Positions 45,417-55,755 of a DNA stretch of 64,000 nucleotides are shown here, piece after piece. Position 1 is the stretch's first letter, and every line of letters begins with the position of its first letter. The stretch is from Pseudomonas ovata. GTDB taxonomy: Bacteria > Pseudomonadota > Gammaproteobacteria > Pseudomonadales > Pseudomonadaceae. The stretch spans positions 558,001 through 622,000 of the forward strand of contig NZ_QFFU01000001.1 in NCBI RefSeq assembly GCF_003131185.1, given 5' to 3'. The notes below the pieces were generated by a model, which saw nothing but the letters and a program-made list of their open reading frames with translations, was not told the origin of the DNA and did not search any database. A program made the translations under genes and the position numbers.

Positions 45417-45441
45417 GGCGCCGGCCCCTGAAGCCGGCGCC
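45417..45441 (+). promoter_or_regulatory. Hairpin between lldP and lutA
   Basis: Nine-bp stem GGCGCCGGC/GCCGGCGCC with a seven-base loop, no T-run. Likely a processing or partial attenuation point that sets lower expression of the downstream genes or protects the lldP message (inference). Confidence 0.5.
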
Positions 45442-45518
45442 ACCCATCGATATCCCGCATGCGGTCGCCCACAACGCAGCCGCACACGGATAACCGGGCC
45501 CACCCGGAGAAGCACCTG

Positions 45519-46352
45519 ATGAGCGACCTGTTCTACAACGCAGCTTCTACTGCCCCCGTCAATGCCACCCGCCTGGCCCCGCGCCATGCGCCGCGGCAGT
45601 ACCCGACCAACAAACCGCAACAGGTCTACCTGTTCGGCACCTGCGTGGTCGACCTGTTCTTTCCTGAAGCCGGCATGGACGCCATCCACCTGCTCGAACG
45701 CGAAGGCATCGAGGTGATCTACCCGCCCGAACAAACCTGTTGCGGGCAGCCGGCCTACACCAGCGGCTACACCGAGCAGGCCCGCAGCGTGGCCCGTGCC
45801 CAGGTGCAGTTGTTCGACGGCGACGCGCCGGTGATCCTGCCGTCAGGTTCCTGCGCCGGCATGTTCCGCGAGCACTACCCCGACCTGTTCAGGGACGAAC
45901 CCGAGATGCTGGCCAAGGTTCAGGCGCTGGCCGCACGCACCTATGAGCTGACCGAATTCTTGCTGCACGTGTGCCAGGTGCGCTTCACCGACCACGGCCA
46001 GCCCACCCGCATCGCCCTGCACACCTCGTGCTCGGCGCGCCGGGAAATGAACACCCACCTGCACGCCCGCGAACTGCTCGGCCAGTTGCACAACGTCGAG
46101 CGGGTCGAGCACGACCACGAAAGCGAATGCTGCGGCTTCGGCGGCACCTTCAGCGTGCGCATGCCAGACATCTCCGGCGCCATGGTGGCCGACAAGACCC
46201 GGTCGCTGAAAGCCTCCGGCGCCGACCAGGTACTGACCGCCGACTGCGGTTGCCTGATGAACATCAACGGCGCCCTGGAAAAACAGCGTGAGTCCCTGCG
46301 CGGCCAGCACCTGGCCAGCTTTCTATGGCAACGCACCGGAGGCCGCTCATGA
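45519..46352 (+). CDS. lutA: L-lactate dehydrogenase complex protein LutA (LldE)
   Basis: 277 residues from ATG at 45519, with GGAGA upstream. Two CCG domains are visible: CCGQPAYTSGYTEQA (about 75-89) and CCGFGGTFSVRMPD (about 205-218). The protein starts the QVYLFGTCVVDLFFPEAG module at about residue 34. With LutB and LutC it oxidises L-lactate to pyruvate. It overlaps lutB by four bases. Confidence 0.94.
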   Translation: MSDLFYNAASTAPVNATRLAPRHAPRQYPTNKPQQVYLFGTCVVDLFFPEAGMDAIHLLEREGIEVIYPPEQTCCGQPAYTSGYTEQARSVARAQVQLFDGDAPVILPSGSCAGMFREHYPDLFRDEPEMLAKVQALAARTYELTEFLLHVCQVRFTDHGQPTRIALHTSCSARREMNTHLHARELLGQLHNVERVEHDHESECCGFGGTFSVRMPDISGAMVADKTRSLKASGADQVLTADCGCLMNINGALEKQRESLRGQHLASFLWQRTGGRS

Positions 46353-47824
46353 ACAGCCACACGCGCATTCCTGCCGTACAGATAGAAGAACCCGACTTTC
46401 GCCAGCGCGCCCACCAGGCCTTGGGCGACGCCCAATTGCGCGGCAATTTCCGCCGCGCCATGGACTCGCTGATGACCAAGCGCGCCGCCGCCTTCAGCGA
46501 TGCCGACGAGCGCGAAGACCTGCGCGACCTGGGCAACGCCATCCGCGCCCGCGCCCTGTCCAAGCTGCCCGACCTGCTGGAGCAACTGGAACGCAACCTG
46601 ATCCGCAACGGCGTCAAGGTGCACTGGGCCGAGACCGTCGAAGAAGCCAACGCCATCGTGCTGTCGATCGTCGAGGCGCATGAAGCCCGGCAACTGATCA
46701 AGGGCAAGTCGATGGTCAGCGAAGAAATGGAGATGAACCATTTTCTTGGCGAGCGCGGCATCGAGTGCCTGGAAGCCGACATGGGCGAATACATCGTGCA
46801 GATGGACCACGAAAAGCCCTCGCACATCATCATGCCGGCCATCCACAAGAACGCTGCCCAGGTCGCCAAACTGTTTAATGAAAAGCTCGGCGTCGAATAC
46901 ACCACCGACGTCGACCAGTTGATCCAGATCGGCCGCCGCGTGCTGCGGCAGAAATTCTTCGAGGCCGACATCGGCGTCTCCGGCGTCAACTTCGCCGTGG
47001 CCGAGACCGGCACCCTGCTGCTGGTCGAAAACGAAGGCAATGGCCGCATGGTCACCAGCGTGCCACCGGTGCACATCGCCGTGACCGGCATCGAGAAAGT
47101 CGTCGAAAACCTGCGCGACACCGTGCCCCTGCTGTCGCTGCTGACCCGCTCGTCGCTGGGCATTCCGATCACCACCTACGTCAACATGATCTCCGGCCCG
47201 CGCCAGGCCCACGAGTTGGACGGCCCGCAAGAAGTGCACCTGGTGCTGCTCGACAACGGCCGCAGCCAGGCCTTTGCCGACAGCGAACTGCGCCAGACCC
47301 TCAACTGCATCCGCTGCGGCGCCTGCATGAACCACTGCCCGGTCTACACAAGGGTCGGCGGCCACACCTACGGCGAGGTCTACCCCGGCCCCATCGGCAA
47401 GATCATTACCCCGCACATGGCCGGCCTGAACAAGGTTCCCGACCACCCCAGCGCCTCCTCCTTATGCGGTGCGTGCGGCGAAGTCTGCCCGGTGAAAATC
47501 CCGATTCCGGCCCTGCTGCGCCGCCTGCGCGAAGAAAACGTCAAGGCGCCCGACAGCCCCAACCCGGTAATGCGCGACCAGGGCCAGAAATACTCACGCA
47601 AGGAACGCCTGATCTGGAACCTCTGGGCGCGGCTCAACACCTCGCCTGCGCTGTACCGCGCCTTCGGCTTCATGGCCACCCGCCTGCGCGGCCTGACGCC
47701 GGGCAACATCGGCCCCTGGACCCAGAACCACAGCGCGCCCAGGCCCGCCGCCCGCTCGCTGCACGACCTGGCCCGTGACCACCAGCAGGGCAAACCGCAG
47801 CCCCGCCCCACAGGAGAGCGTTGA
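46349..47824 (+). CDS. lutB: Iron-sulfur L-lactate dehydrogenase subunit LutB (LldF)
   Basis: 491 residues from ATG at 46349 (ATGA overlap with lutA, GGAGG upstream). An N-terminal LUD domain (about 70-300) is followed by two 4Fe-4S motifs, CIRCGACMNHCPVYTRVGG and CGACGEVCPVKIPI (about 318-385), and a basic C-terminal region. It is the electron-transfer subunit of the Lut complex. Confidence 0.95.
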   Translation: MNSHTRIPAVQIEEPDFRQRAHQALGDAQLRGNFRRAMDSLMTKRAAAFSDADEREDLRDLGNAIRARALSKLPDLLEQLERNLIRNGVKVHWAETVEEANAIVLSIVEAHEARQLIKGKSMVSEEMEMNHFLGERGIECLEADMGEYIVQMDHEKPSHIIMPAIHKNAAQVAKLFNEKLGVEYTTDVDQLIQIGRRVLRQKFFEADIGVSGVNFAVAETGTLLLVENEGNGRMVTSVPPVHIAVTGIEKVVENLRDTVPLLSLLTRSSLGIPITTYVNMISGPRQAHELDGPQEVHLVLLDNGRSQAFADSELRQTLNCIRCGACMNHCPVYTRVGGHTYGEVYPGPIGKIITPHMAGLNKVPDHPSASSLCGACGEVCPVKIPIPALLRRLREENVKAPDSPNPVMRDQGQKYSRKERLIWNLWARLNTSPALYRAFGFMATRLRGLTPGNIGPWTQNHSAPRPAARSLHDLARDHQQGKPQPRPTGER

Positions 47825-48491
47825 TGAACGCCCGGCACAACATCCTCGCCAAACTGCGCCACAGCCTGGCCGGCACCCAACCGATTGCCGACACCTTCAA
47901 TGAAGCGCTGGTGACCGAGCCCTGGTCCTACCCCGCCGACCAGCGCATCGCCCAGTTGCGCAAACTGATGGAAGCGGTGCACACCGAAATCCACCTGTGC
48001 ACCGAACAGAACTGGCCACAACGTCTGGCCGCACTGGTCGCCGAGCGGCAACTGGACAACCTGCTGATCGCCCCGACCACGCCCCACGGGCAGCGCATCA
48101 CCGCGCACTGGGCGCAGCACCCAGGCCTGGCGCCACTCAAGGCCTACGACAGGCCCATCGAGCACTGGAAACAGGAAATGTTCGACGACACCGCCGCCAG
48201 CGTTACCTCGACCCTGGGCGCCATCGCCGCCACCGGCAGCCTGATCCTCTGGCCGACCCGTGAAGAACCGCGCCTGATGAGCCTGGTGCCGCCGGTGCAC
48301 GTTGCCCTGCTCAAGGCCAGCCAGATCTACGACAACCTGTACCAGGTGCAGCGCGAGCAACAGTGGGCCGGCGGCATGCCGACCAACGCCCTGCTGGTGT
48401 CCGGCCCGTCCAAGACCGCCGACATCGAACAAGTGCTGGCCTATGGCGCCCACGGTCCCAAGGACCTGGTGGTGCTGATTCTGGAGGACGC

Positions 48492-48495
<4 letters not shown>
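47824..48495 (+). CDS. lutC: L-lactate dehydrogenase complex protein LutC (LldG)
   Basis: 223 residues starting MNARHNILAKLRHSLAG at an ATG that overlaps the lutB stop (TGATG). A single LUD domain with AATGSLILWPTREEPRLMSLVPPVHV and a C-terminal GPSKTADIEQVLAYGAHGPKDL segment. Third subunit of the Lut complex. It overlaps dld by four bases. Confidence 0.94.
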
Positions 48496-51302
<2,807 letters not shown>

Positions 51303-51801
51303 CCGAAAAAAAAGGGGCAGAAATGCCCCTCACCCAGCCCCCGCCACCAAAACCACTGACACCCCCGAACTTCATGCCCCACCCACCACCGTGGGAGGCG
51401 GCTTGCCGGCGATGACTGACGTCCCAGCACCACATACCCATCGCCCATACCCGTCCCATACTCAGAACACCACCCGCAGCAAGCAGCGCCCAACAGAATC
51501 AATGTCCGCCTGAACCTCATGCCTCGCCCACTCCGCCCGTGGGAGGCAGCTCTGCTGGCGATGACTGACTTCCAAGCACTACATGCCTATCGCCCTACCC
51601 AAGCGCTACCACCCAGATCGCCCCCTTTCAGTGCACATTCACCCCATTTTCAACATTTCATTTCACCCTCAAAAATAAATAGAACCCCTGCCAAGCGGCA
51701 CAGTCAATCCTGTAAGCCAGATGAAACAGATGGCTTTTTAATCTCGGATTGCCGTCCCACCGACGGACCCCACCGAGTCCACAGGTTTATGGAGAAACAA
51801 C
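51303..51801. other. Intergenic region with a duplicated segment and a hairpin
   Basis: 499 bases with no convincing gene. An AGGGGCA/TGCCCCT hairpin follows the dld stop, with its T-run on the minus strand only. Two copies of an about 87-base segment follow (see repeat). The promoter of the 94-aa gene should lie near 51650-51780. Confidence 0.6.
51366..51600. repeat. Imperfect direct repeat, about 87 bases, two copies
   Basis: Copies at 51366-51452 and 51512-51600 share the landmarks CATGCC, CGTGGGAGGC, GGCGATGACTGAC and CATCGCC-type ends, with scattered substitutions. This looks like the dispersed cgtgggagg-type intergenic repeat of pseudomonads. Confidence 0.7.
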
Positions 51802-52086
51802 ATGAAACGTACCGCTCTCACCGGACTGTTCTTCAGCGCTGCCCTGCTGGCCTCCCCCGTTTTCGCCGCAGACGACCTGTGCGACACCAACCTGCAAGTC
51901 CTCAAGGACGCCCAGGTCTCCACCAACAGCAACCTGAGCATGGACAACAAGACCGCGCTCAAGACCACCCACGACGAAGCCGCTGCTGCCAAAACCGCCG
52001 GTGACGAAAAGAAATGCATCGAGCTGACCTCCAAGAGCATTTCCGAGCTCAAGCTGATCGGCTCGGGCAGCCAGGGCGCCAAATAA
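51802..52086 (+). CDS. Small secreted protein of unknown function
   Basis: 94 residues. The signal peptide MKRTALTGLFFSAALLASPVFA predicts a mature protein of 72 residues in the periplasm. It has two cysteines (DDLCDTNL and KKCIEL), which could form a disulfide, and helical Lys/Ala-rich segments. GGAGA precedes the ATG. It lies directly before ssrA. No family recognised. Confidence 0.8.
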   Translation: MKRTALTGLFFSAALLASPVFAADDLCDTNLQVLKDAQVSTNSNLSMDNKTALKTTHDEAAAAKTAGDEKKCIELTSKSISELKLIGSGSQGAK

Positions 52087-52110
52087 TCGCCGGCAGTCCG
52101 CTTCAGTGGG

Positions 52111-52139
52111 TCGACTTCACGCCTCGAAAGGCGTAGACT
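52111..52139 (+). promoter_or_regulatory. Candidate ssrA promoter
   Basis: TCGACT (52111-52116), a 17-base spacer and TAGACT (52134-52139). It is about 32 bases before the mature 5' end, leaving room for the precursor leader. Confidence 0.6.
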
Positions 52140-52170
52140 GCGCCCCACTGACTGCCCGCAAAGCAGTCAC

Positions 52171-52562
52171 GGGGCCGATTTGGATTCGACGCCGGTGATG
52201 AAACTCTAGGTGCATGCCGACTTGGTAACAGAAGTCGTAAATCCACTGTTGCAACTTTCTATAGTTGCCAATGACGAAAACTACGAGGGCTACGCTCTCG
52301 CCGCGTAAGCGGTGCGACTAGCTCTTCTGGTAGCTTCGGCTCCAGCAATCACTAGGGGATGCCTGTAAACCCGAAGTGATTGTCATATAGAACAGGATCG
52401 TCACTTAGGACGTTGTGGCCGATGTGACTAAAACTTACACAACTCGCCCAAAGCACCCTGCCCGTCGGGTCGCTGAGGGTTAACTTAATAGACACGGCTA
52501 AGCATGTAGGACCGACAGCGGAGTACTGGCGGACGGGGGTTCAAATCCCCCCGGCTCCACCA
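52171..52562 (+). ncRNA. ssrA: Transfer-messenger RNA
   Basis: 392 bases starting GGGGCCGATTTGGATTCGAC and ending with a tRNA-like T-arm (GGTTCAAATCC), acceptor GGCTCC and encoded CCA. The tag frame reads ANDENYEGYALAA followed by TAA. With SmpB it frees stalled ribosomes. The 3' end is the probable attachment site of the island that follows. Confidence 0.97.
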
Positions 52563-52573
52563 TTTGATCAACT

Positions 52574-52599
52574 AAAGACGTCCACGGACGTCTTTTTTT
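52574..52599 (+). terminator. Terminator after ssrA
   Basis: AAAGACGT/ACGTCTTT stem with a six-base loop and a run of seven to eight T's, 12 bases after the CCA. Confidence 0.92.
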
Positions 52600-52673
52600 G
52601 TGCCTGAAATCCAGTAAATACGGGGGGTTTCAGCGTTTATGGGAGCTTTGGAGGTTTTCTGAGTTCCAGCTGC

Positions 52674-52728
52674 TTTGGTATCCCAGGTGGTATCCCGGAC
52701 TACCAAATGCTATTTTCAGGATACCAAA
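52674..52728. repeat. Inverted TTTGGTATCC/GGATACCAAA sites before the integrase
   Basis: TTTGGTATCC at 52674-52683 and its exact complement at 52719-52728. A second, imperfect pair, GTGGTATCCC and GGACTACCAAA, is nested between them. They lie 20 bases before the integrase start. Possible arm-type or autorepressor sites (inference). Confidence 0.55.
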
Positions 52729-52748
52729 ACGGTGCTGGAGGTAGCCCC

Positions 52749-54005
52749 ATGCCTACTAACGCAACCCGCCTCTCCGATCGCCAGCTCAAGGCGGTCAAGG
52801 CAACTGGTAAAGATTTCGTCCTCAGCGACGGCGATGGCTTGCAACTTCGAGTACGCGCCAGCGGCTCGATGATGTGGAATTTCAATTACCGCGAGCCGTT
52901 GACCAGAAGCCGTATCAACATGACGCTTGGTCCATACCCTGACCTCTCGCTAGCCAACGCCCGGAAGAAAGCCGCAGAGGCGCGTGAGTTGCTTGCTTTG
53001 GGCACTGATCCCAAAACCCAGCGTGATGAGGTAAGGCAAGCCAAACTTGCTGAGACTGAACACACTTTCGAGAAGGTGGCCACTGCCTGGTTTGAACTGA
53101 AGAAAGACTCCGTAACCAAAGCCTACGCCGAAGACATTTGGAGATCGCTGACGCTCCATGTTTTTCCAAGCATGAAAAAAACGCCGCTCTCTCAAATCAC
53201 TGCTCCGATGGTTATCAAGATCCTTCGACCAATCGAGGCCAAAGGGAGCCTCGAAACCGTCAAACGATTGAGCCAACGACTCAACGAGATCATGACCTAC
53301 GGGGTCAACTCCGGGCTGATATTTGCGAACCCCCTCAATGGAATTCGGGCGGTGTTCAAGAAACCCAAGAAAGAGAACATGGCTGCGCTACCACCTGAGG
53401 AGCTTCCCGAGCTCATGATGGAAATCGCGAACGCCAGCATCAAGCGCACGACCCGCTGCCTGATCGAATGGCAACTGCACACGATGACCCGCCCTGCCGA
53501 AGCAGCCACCGCGCGATGGGCAGATATCGACTTCGATAAGCGCATTTGGACCATTCCGCCAGAGCGCATGAAAAAGCGTCGCCCGCACACAATCCCCCTT
53601 ACCGATCAGGCATTGTCGTTACTGGAGACGCTCAAGCAACTCAGTGGTAACAGAGAGTACGTATTCCCCTCAGATAGAAATCCCCGCACCCATGCCAATA
53701 GCCAGACCGCCAACATGGCGTTGAAGCGCATGGGCTTTCAGGACCGTCTAGTCAGTCACGGCTTGCGCTCGATGGCGAGCACCATCCTGAATGAGCATGG
53801 CTGGGATCCGGAGCTGATCGAGGTCGCACTGGCGCATGTCGACAAGGACGAAGTTCGTAGCGCCTACAACCGGACGGATTACATCGAACGCCGGCGTCCG
53901 ATGATGGCTTGGTGGAGTGAACATATCCAGAAGGCGGCCACCGGCAGCCTGTCGGCATCGGCCATCAATCAAACTAGAGATCGCAACGTCGTACCGATTC
54001 GCTGA
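52749..54005 (+). CDS. P4-type tyrosine recombinase (island integrase)
   Basis: 418 residues from ATG at 52749, with GGAGG upstream. An N-terminal DUF4102 DNA-binding domain (about 1-90, RLSDRQLKAVKATGKDFVLSDGDGL) and a core-binding domain are followed by a catalytic domain with Arg248 (HTMTRPAEAATARW), His337-x-x-Arg340 (SHGLRS) and Tyr373 (RSAYNRTDYIERR). It starts 187 bases after ssrA, so the tmRNA 3' end is the expected attB. Confidence 0.95.
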   Translation: MPTNATRLSDRQLKAVKATGKDFVLSDGDGLQLRVRASGSMMWNFNYREPLTRSRINMTLGPYPDLSLANARKKAAEARELLALGTDPKTQRDEVRQAKLAETEHTFEKVATAWFELKKDSVTKAYAEDIWRSLTLHVFPSMKKTPLSQITAPMVIKILRPIEAKGSLETVKRLSQRLNEIMTYGVNSGLIFANPLNGIRAVFKKPKKENMAALPPEELPELMMEIANASIKRTTRCLIEWQLHTMTRPAEAATARWADIDFDKRIWTIPPERMKKRRPHTIPLTDQALSLLETLKQLSGNREYVFPSDRNPRTHANSQTANMALKRMGFQDRLVSHGLRSMASTILNEHGWDPELIEVALAHVDKDEVRSAYNRTDYIERRRPMMAWWSEHIQKAATGSLSASAINQTRDRNVVPIR

Positions 54006-54110
54006 ATATCCAAAAGGGGTGCGCCACCGGCTACGATCCGTGTCGTGTAGTAGGGCGAGAAGACTGACGACAGTTGCCAGATCTCTGGTATGCCTGCGCT
54101 TTTTCAGCCA

Positions 54111-54155
54111 AGCCCCTGAGTATGGGAAGGCTCCGCATTCCCATACTCAGGGGCT
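54111..54155. terminator. Perfect 18-bp stem hairpin between convergent recombinase genes
   Basis: AGCCCCTGAGTATGGGAA and its exact complement around a nine-base loop. No T-run follows on either strand. It probably separates the integrase from the convergent 89-aa gene; a recombination or transposon end is an alternative. Confidence 0.65.
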
Positions 54156-54171
54156 CACGCTTAAAGATCTA

Positions 54172-54441
54172 TCAGGCAACCACGACTTTTGCCTTTCTAC
54201 GACGGATCAACCCTGCTGTTAACTCGTAGTAGTAGATGGTAGCTGGAGCTGAGCGCCGCAAACAGTGCTCCAGAAACCATCTCACGTGCTTTTCTCTCCA
54301 GGACCAGGGCGTCGCGCAACCCCAGCGTTCACGAATCACCTCGTGCATCCTTTCTGCTTGCCTGATGTGCCGCTGCCGCGTGGCATGCGCACCTTTGAGC
54401 ACAGGGCTCAGAAACAACGCTATGTCGAACTCGGACGTCAT
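54172..54441 (-). CDS. Small basic protein coupled to the second recombinase
   Basis: 89 residues, rich in Arg/His. It shows TRQRHIRQAERMHEVIRERW and REKHVRWFLEHCLRR, and TIYYYELTAGLIRRRKAK, a helical pattern similar to integrase core-binding domains (inference, no firm match). Its ATG overlaps the recombinase stop (ATGA), so the two are probably made together. It may be an accessory DNA-binding partner of that recombinase. Confidence 0.68.
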   Translation of the reverse strand: MTSEFDIALFLSPVLKGAHATRQRHIRQAERMHEVIRERWGCATPWSWREKHVRWFLEHCLRRSAPATIYYYELTAGLIRRRKAKVVVA

Positions 54442-55418
54442 CGCCGACCTCCGATGTAGGCACTCACCACATCGATGCGGTTATGTCCCAGCTCGTGGCT
54501 GATCTGCTGTCGTGCATGCTGATCAAGCTCTCGATCGTCTCGATGAACACGACCGCCATTGATGGGTGTATTCAAGCCAGTCAGTTGCTCATAGCGCTCA
54601 CAGGCGTAAGCCGCCCGCAGCTCATGAAAGCCTTTCAATCCATGCTCGTGCAAGATGTCCCGTGCCGGTCGCACAACTGACTGCATAAACTCTTTGTAGC
54701 TCTCATTGGGGGTCAACAGGTTCCGACTGCGACTGGGTGAAGCCTCCCAGGCCCTATCCAAGGCGCCACGGATTTGATCAGTGACCGCGATCCAACGCGG
54801 TGCTGACGCGCCTGATCGACCGCCTTTGGTGCCGTCCTGGATGTTGATCTTGCCCAGTTGCTCGGCCTCACGTTGCAGTCGGGGCAGGTCCGCCAAGATC
54901 GCTTCACGCAGACGCATACCAGTCTCCCGGGCCAGGTGCACAATTGCGGCCACTCGTTGCTGACCCCGCTCTGACAGTGCGCGTGCGATCAACTCAATCT
55001 GAGCACGATCTTGGCCTTGCGGGGCCTCCCCGCGCACGCTTGAGCGCTGCAAACCCAGCGCCTTGCTCGGACTGGGGATTTTGACGTACTGATCACCGCG
55101 CAGCGCAGCCATCGTTCGGTTCACACTGGACAGTCGGTTCTGCGCGGTGGCGATGCCAATGTTGCCCTGATCAACCTGCTCTCGTATGTGTGCGGCGTAC
55201 CGCATGAGGATCTCGCGGTCGATCTGTCGCGCGTCATTCAGCCTCGGCCCTTCCTCGGATCGACACCATTGCACAAATGCCTGCCACCGATCGCTATGGG
55301 CTTTGACGGTAGCAAAATGGCCGTCGCCAAACAGATCTTTCAGTGCTTGCGGTCCGGCATAGCTAAGCTGGCGACCGAAGCCGAAATTGCGCCCAGCTCG
55401 CTTACCGACCCGAGCCAT
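54438..55418 (-). CDS. Integrase_1-type tyrosine recombinase
   Basis: 326 residues from ATG at 55418 (MARVGKRAGRNFGFGRQLSY), with AGGAG seven bases upstream. A core-binding domain (about 30-140) precedes a catalytic domain with ARETGMRLREAILADL (Arg), FHELRAAYACERY (His-x-x-Arg), HELGHNRIDVVSAYIGG (His, Tyr). All expected catalytic residues are visible. It is oriented opposite to the ssrA integrase and probably serves a separate or nested element. Confidence 0.88.
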   Translation of the reverse strand: MARVGKRAGRNFGFGRQLSYAGPQALKDLFGDGHFATVKAHSDRWQAFVQWCRSEEGPRLNDARQIDREILMRYAAHIREQVDQGNIGIATAQNRLSSVNRTMAALRGDQYVKIPSPSKALGLQRSSVRGEAPQGQDRAQIELIARALSERGQQRVAAIVHLARETGMRLREAILADLPRLQREAEQLGKINIQDGTKGGRSGASAPRWIAVTDQIRGALDRAWEASPSRSRNLLTPNESYKEFMQSVVRPARDILHEHGLKGFHELRAAYACERYEQLTGLNTPINGGRVHRDDRELDQHARQQISHELGHNRIDVVSAYIGGRR

Positions 55419-55755
55419 TTTTCTGCTCCTGATCGACTGCCGCGAGATCATGCAAAAGGGCTCGCCAGTGCGCACTCACGATCGCGAACTGAGCCCAATC
55501 AGTCGGGCGAAAACACAGCGTGTTGTCGGTGACGTAAAGATGCGCACCCTCCTCTTTCAACCATTGAATAATGGCTGTCGTAGAGGCGATAGCTTTATGG
55601 GTGGTGGCGACACTGGCGACAGCGGCGACAACCCCCGCCCTGCCTGACTTTGAGTGTGGCGACAAAGTGGCGACACTAGCGGCGACAAATCGCACTTTCG
55701 GCTCATTGTGACGTTGAGCTAAGTGGTTGCGCAGTGCTTCATCAAGATTAAACAT
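55402..55755 (-). CDS. 117-aa protein of unknown function
   Basis: Starts MFNLDEALRNHLAQRHNEPK at 55755 and overlaps both neighbours (stop of the DUF3987 gene and start of the recombinase), so it belongs to the same operon. It has Ala/Val/Thr-rich repeats (FVAASVATLS, VVAAVASVATTHK) encoded by repeated TGTCGCCA/G units. A C-terminal part reads AIIQWLKEEGAHLYVTDN, which looks like a folded alpha/beta unit. No family recognised. Confidence 0.62.
   Translation of the reverse strand: MFNLDEALRNHLAQRHNEPKVRFVAASVATLSPHSKSGRAGVVAAVASVATTHKAIASTTAIIQWLKEEGAHLYVTDNTLCFRPTDWAQFAIVSAHWRALLHDLAAVDQEQKNGSGR
55604..55688 (-). repeat. TGTCGCC repeat cluster A
   Basis: Six TGTCGCC[A/G]-type units on the minus strand within 85 bases, lying inside the 117-aa gene. 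A second, oppositely oriented cluster lies at 57904-57977. Confidence 0.6.
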
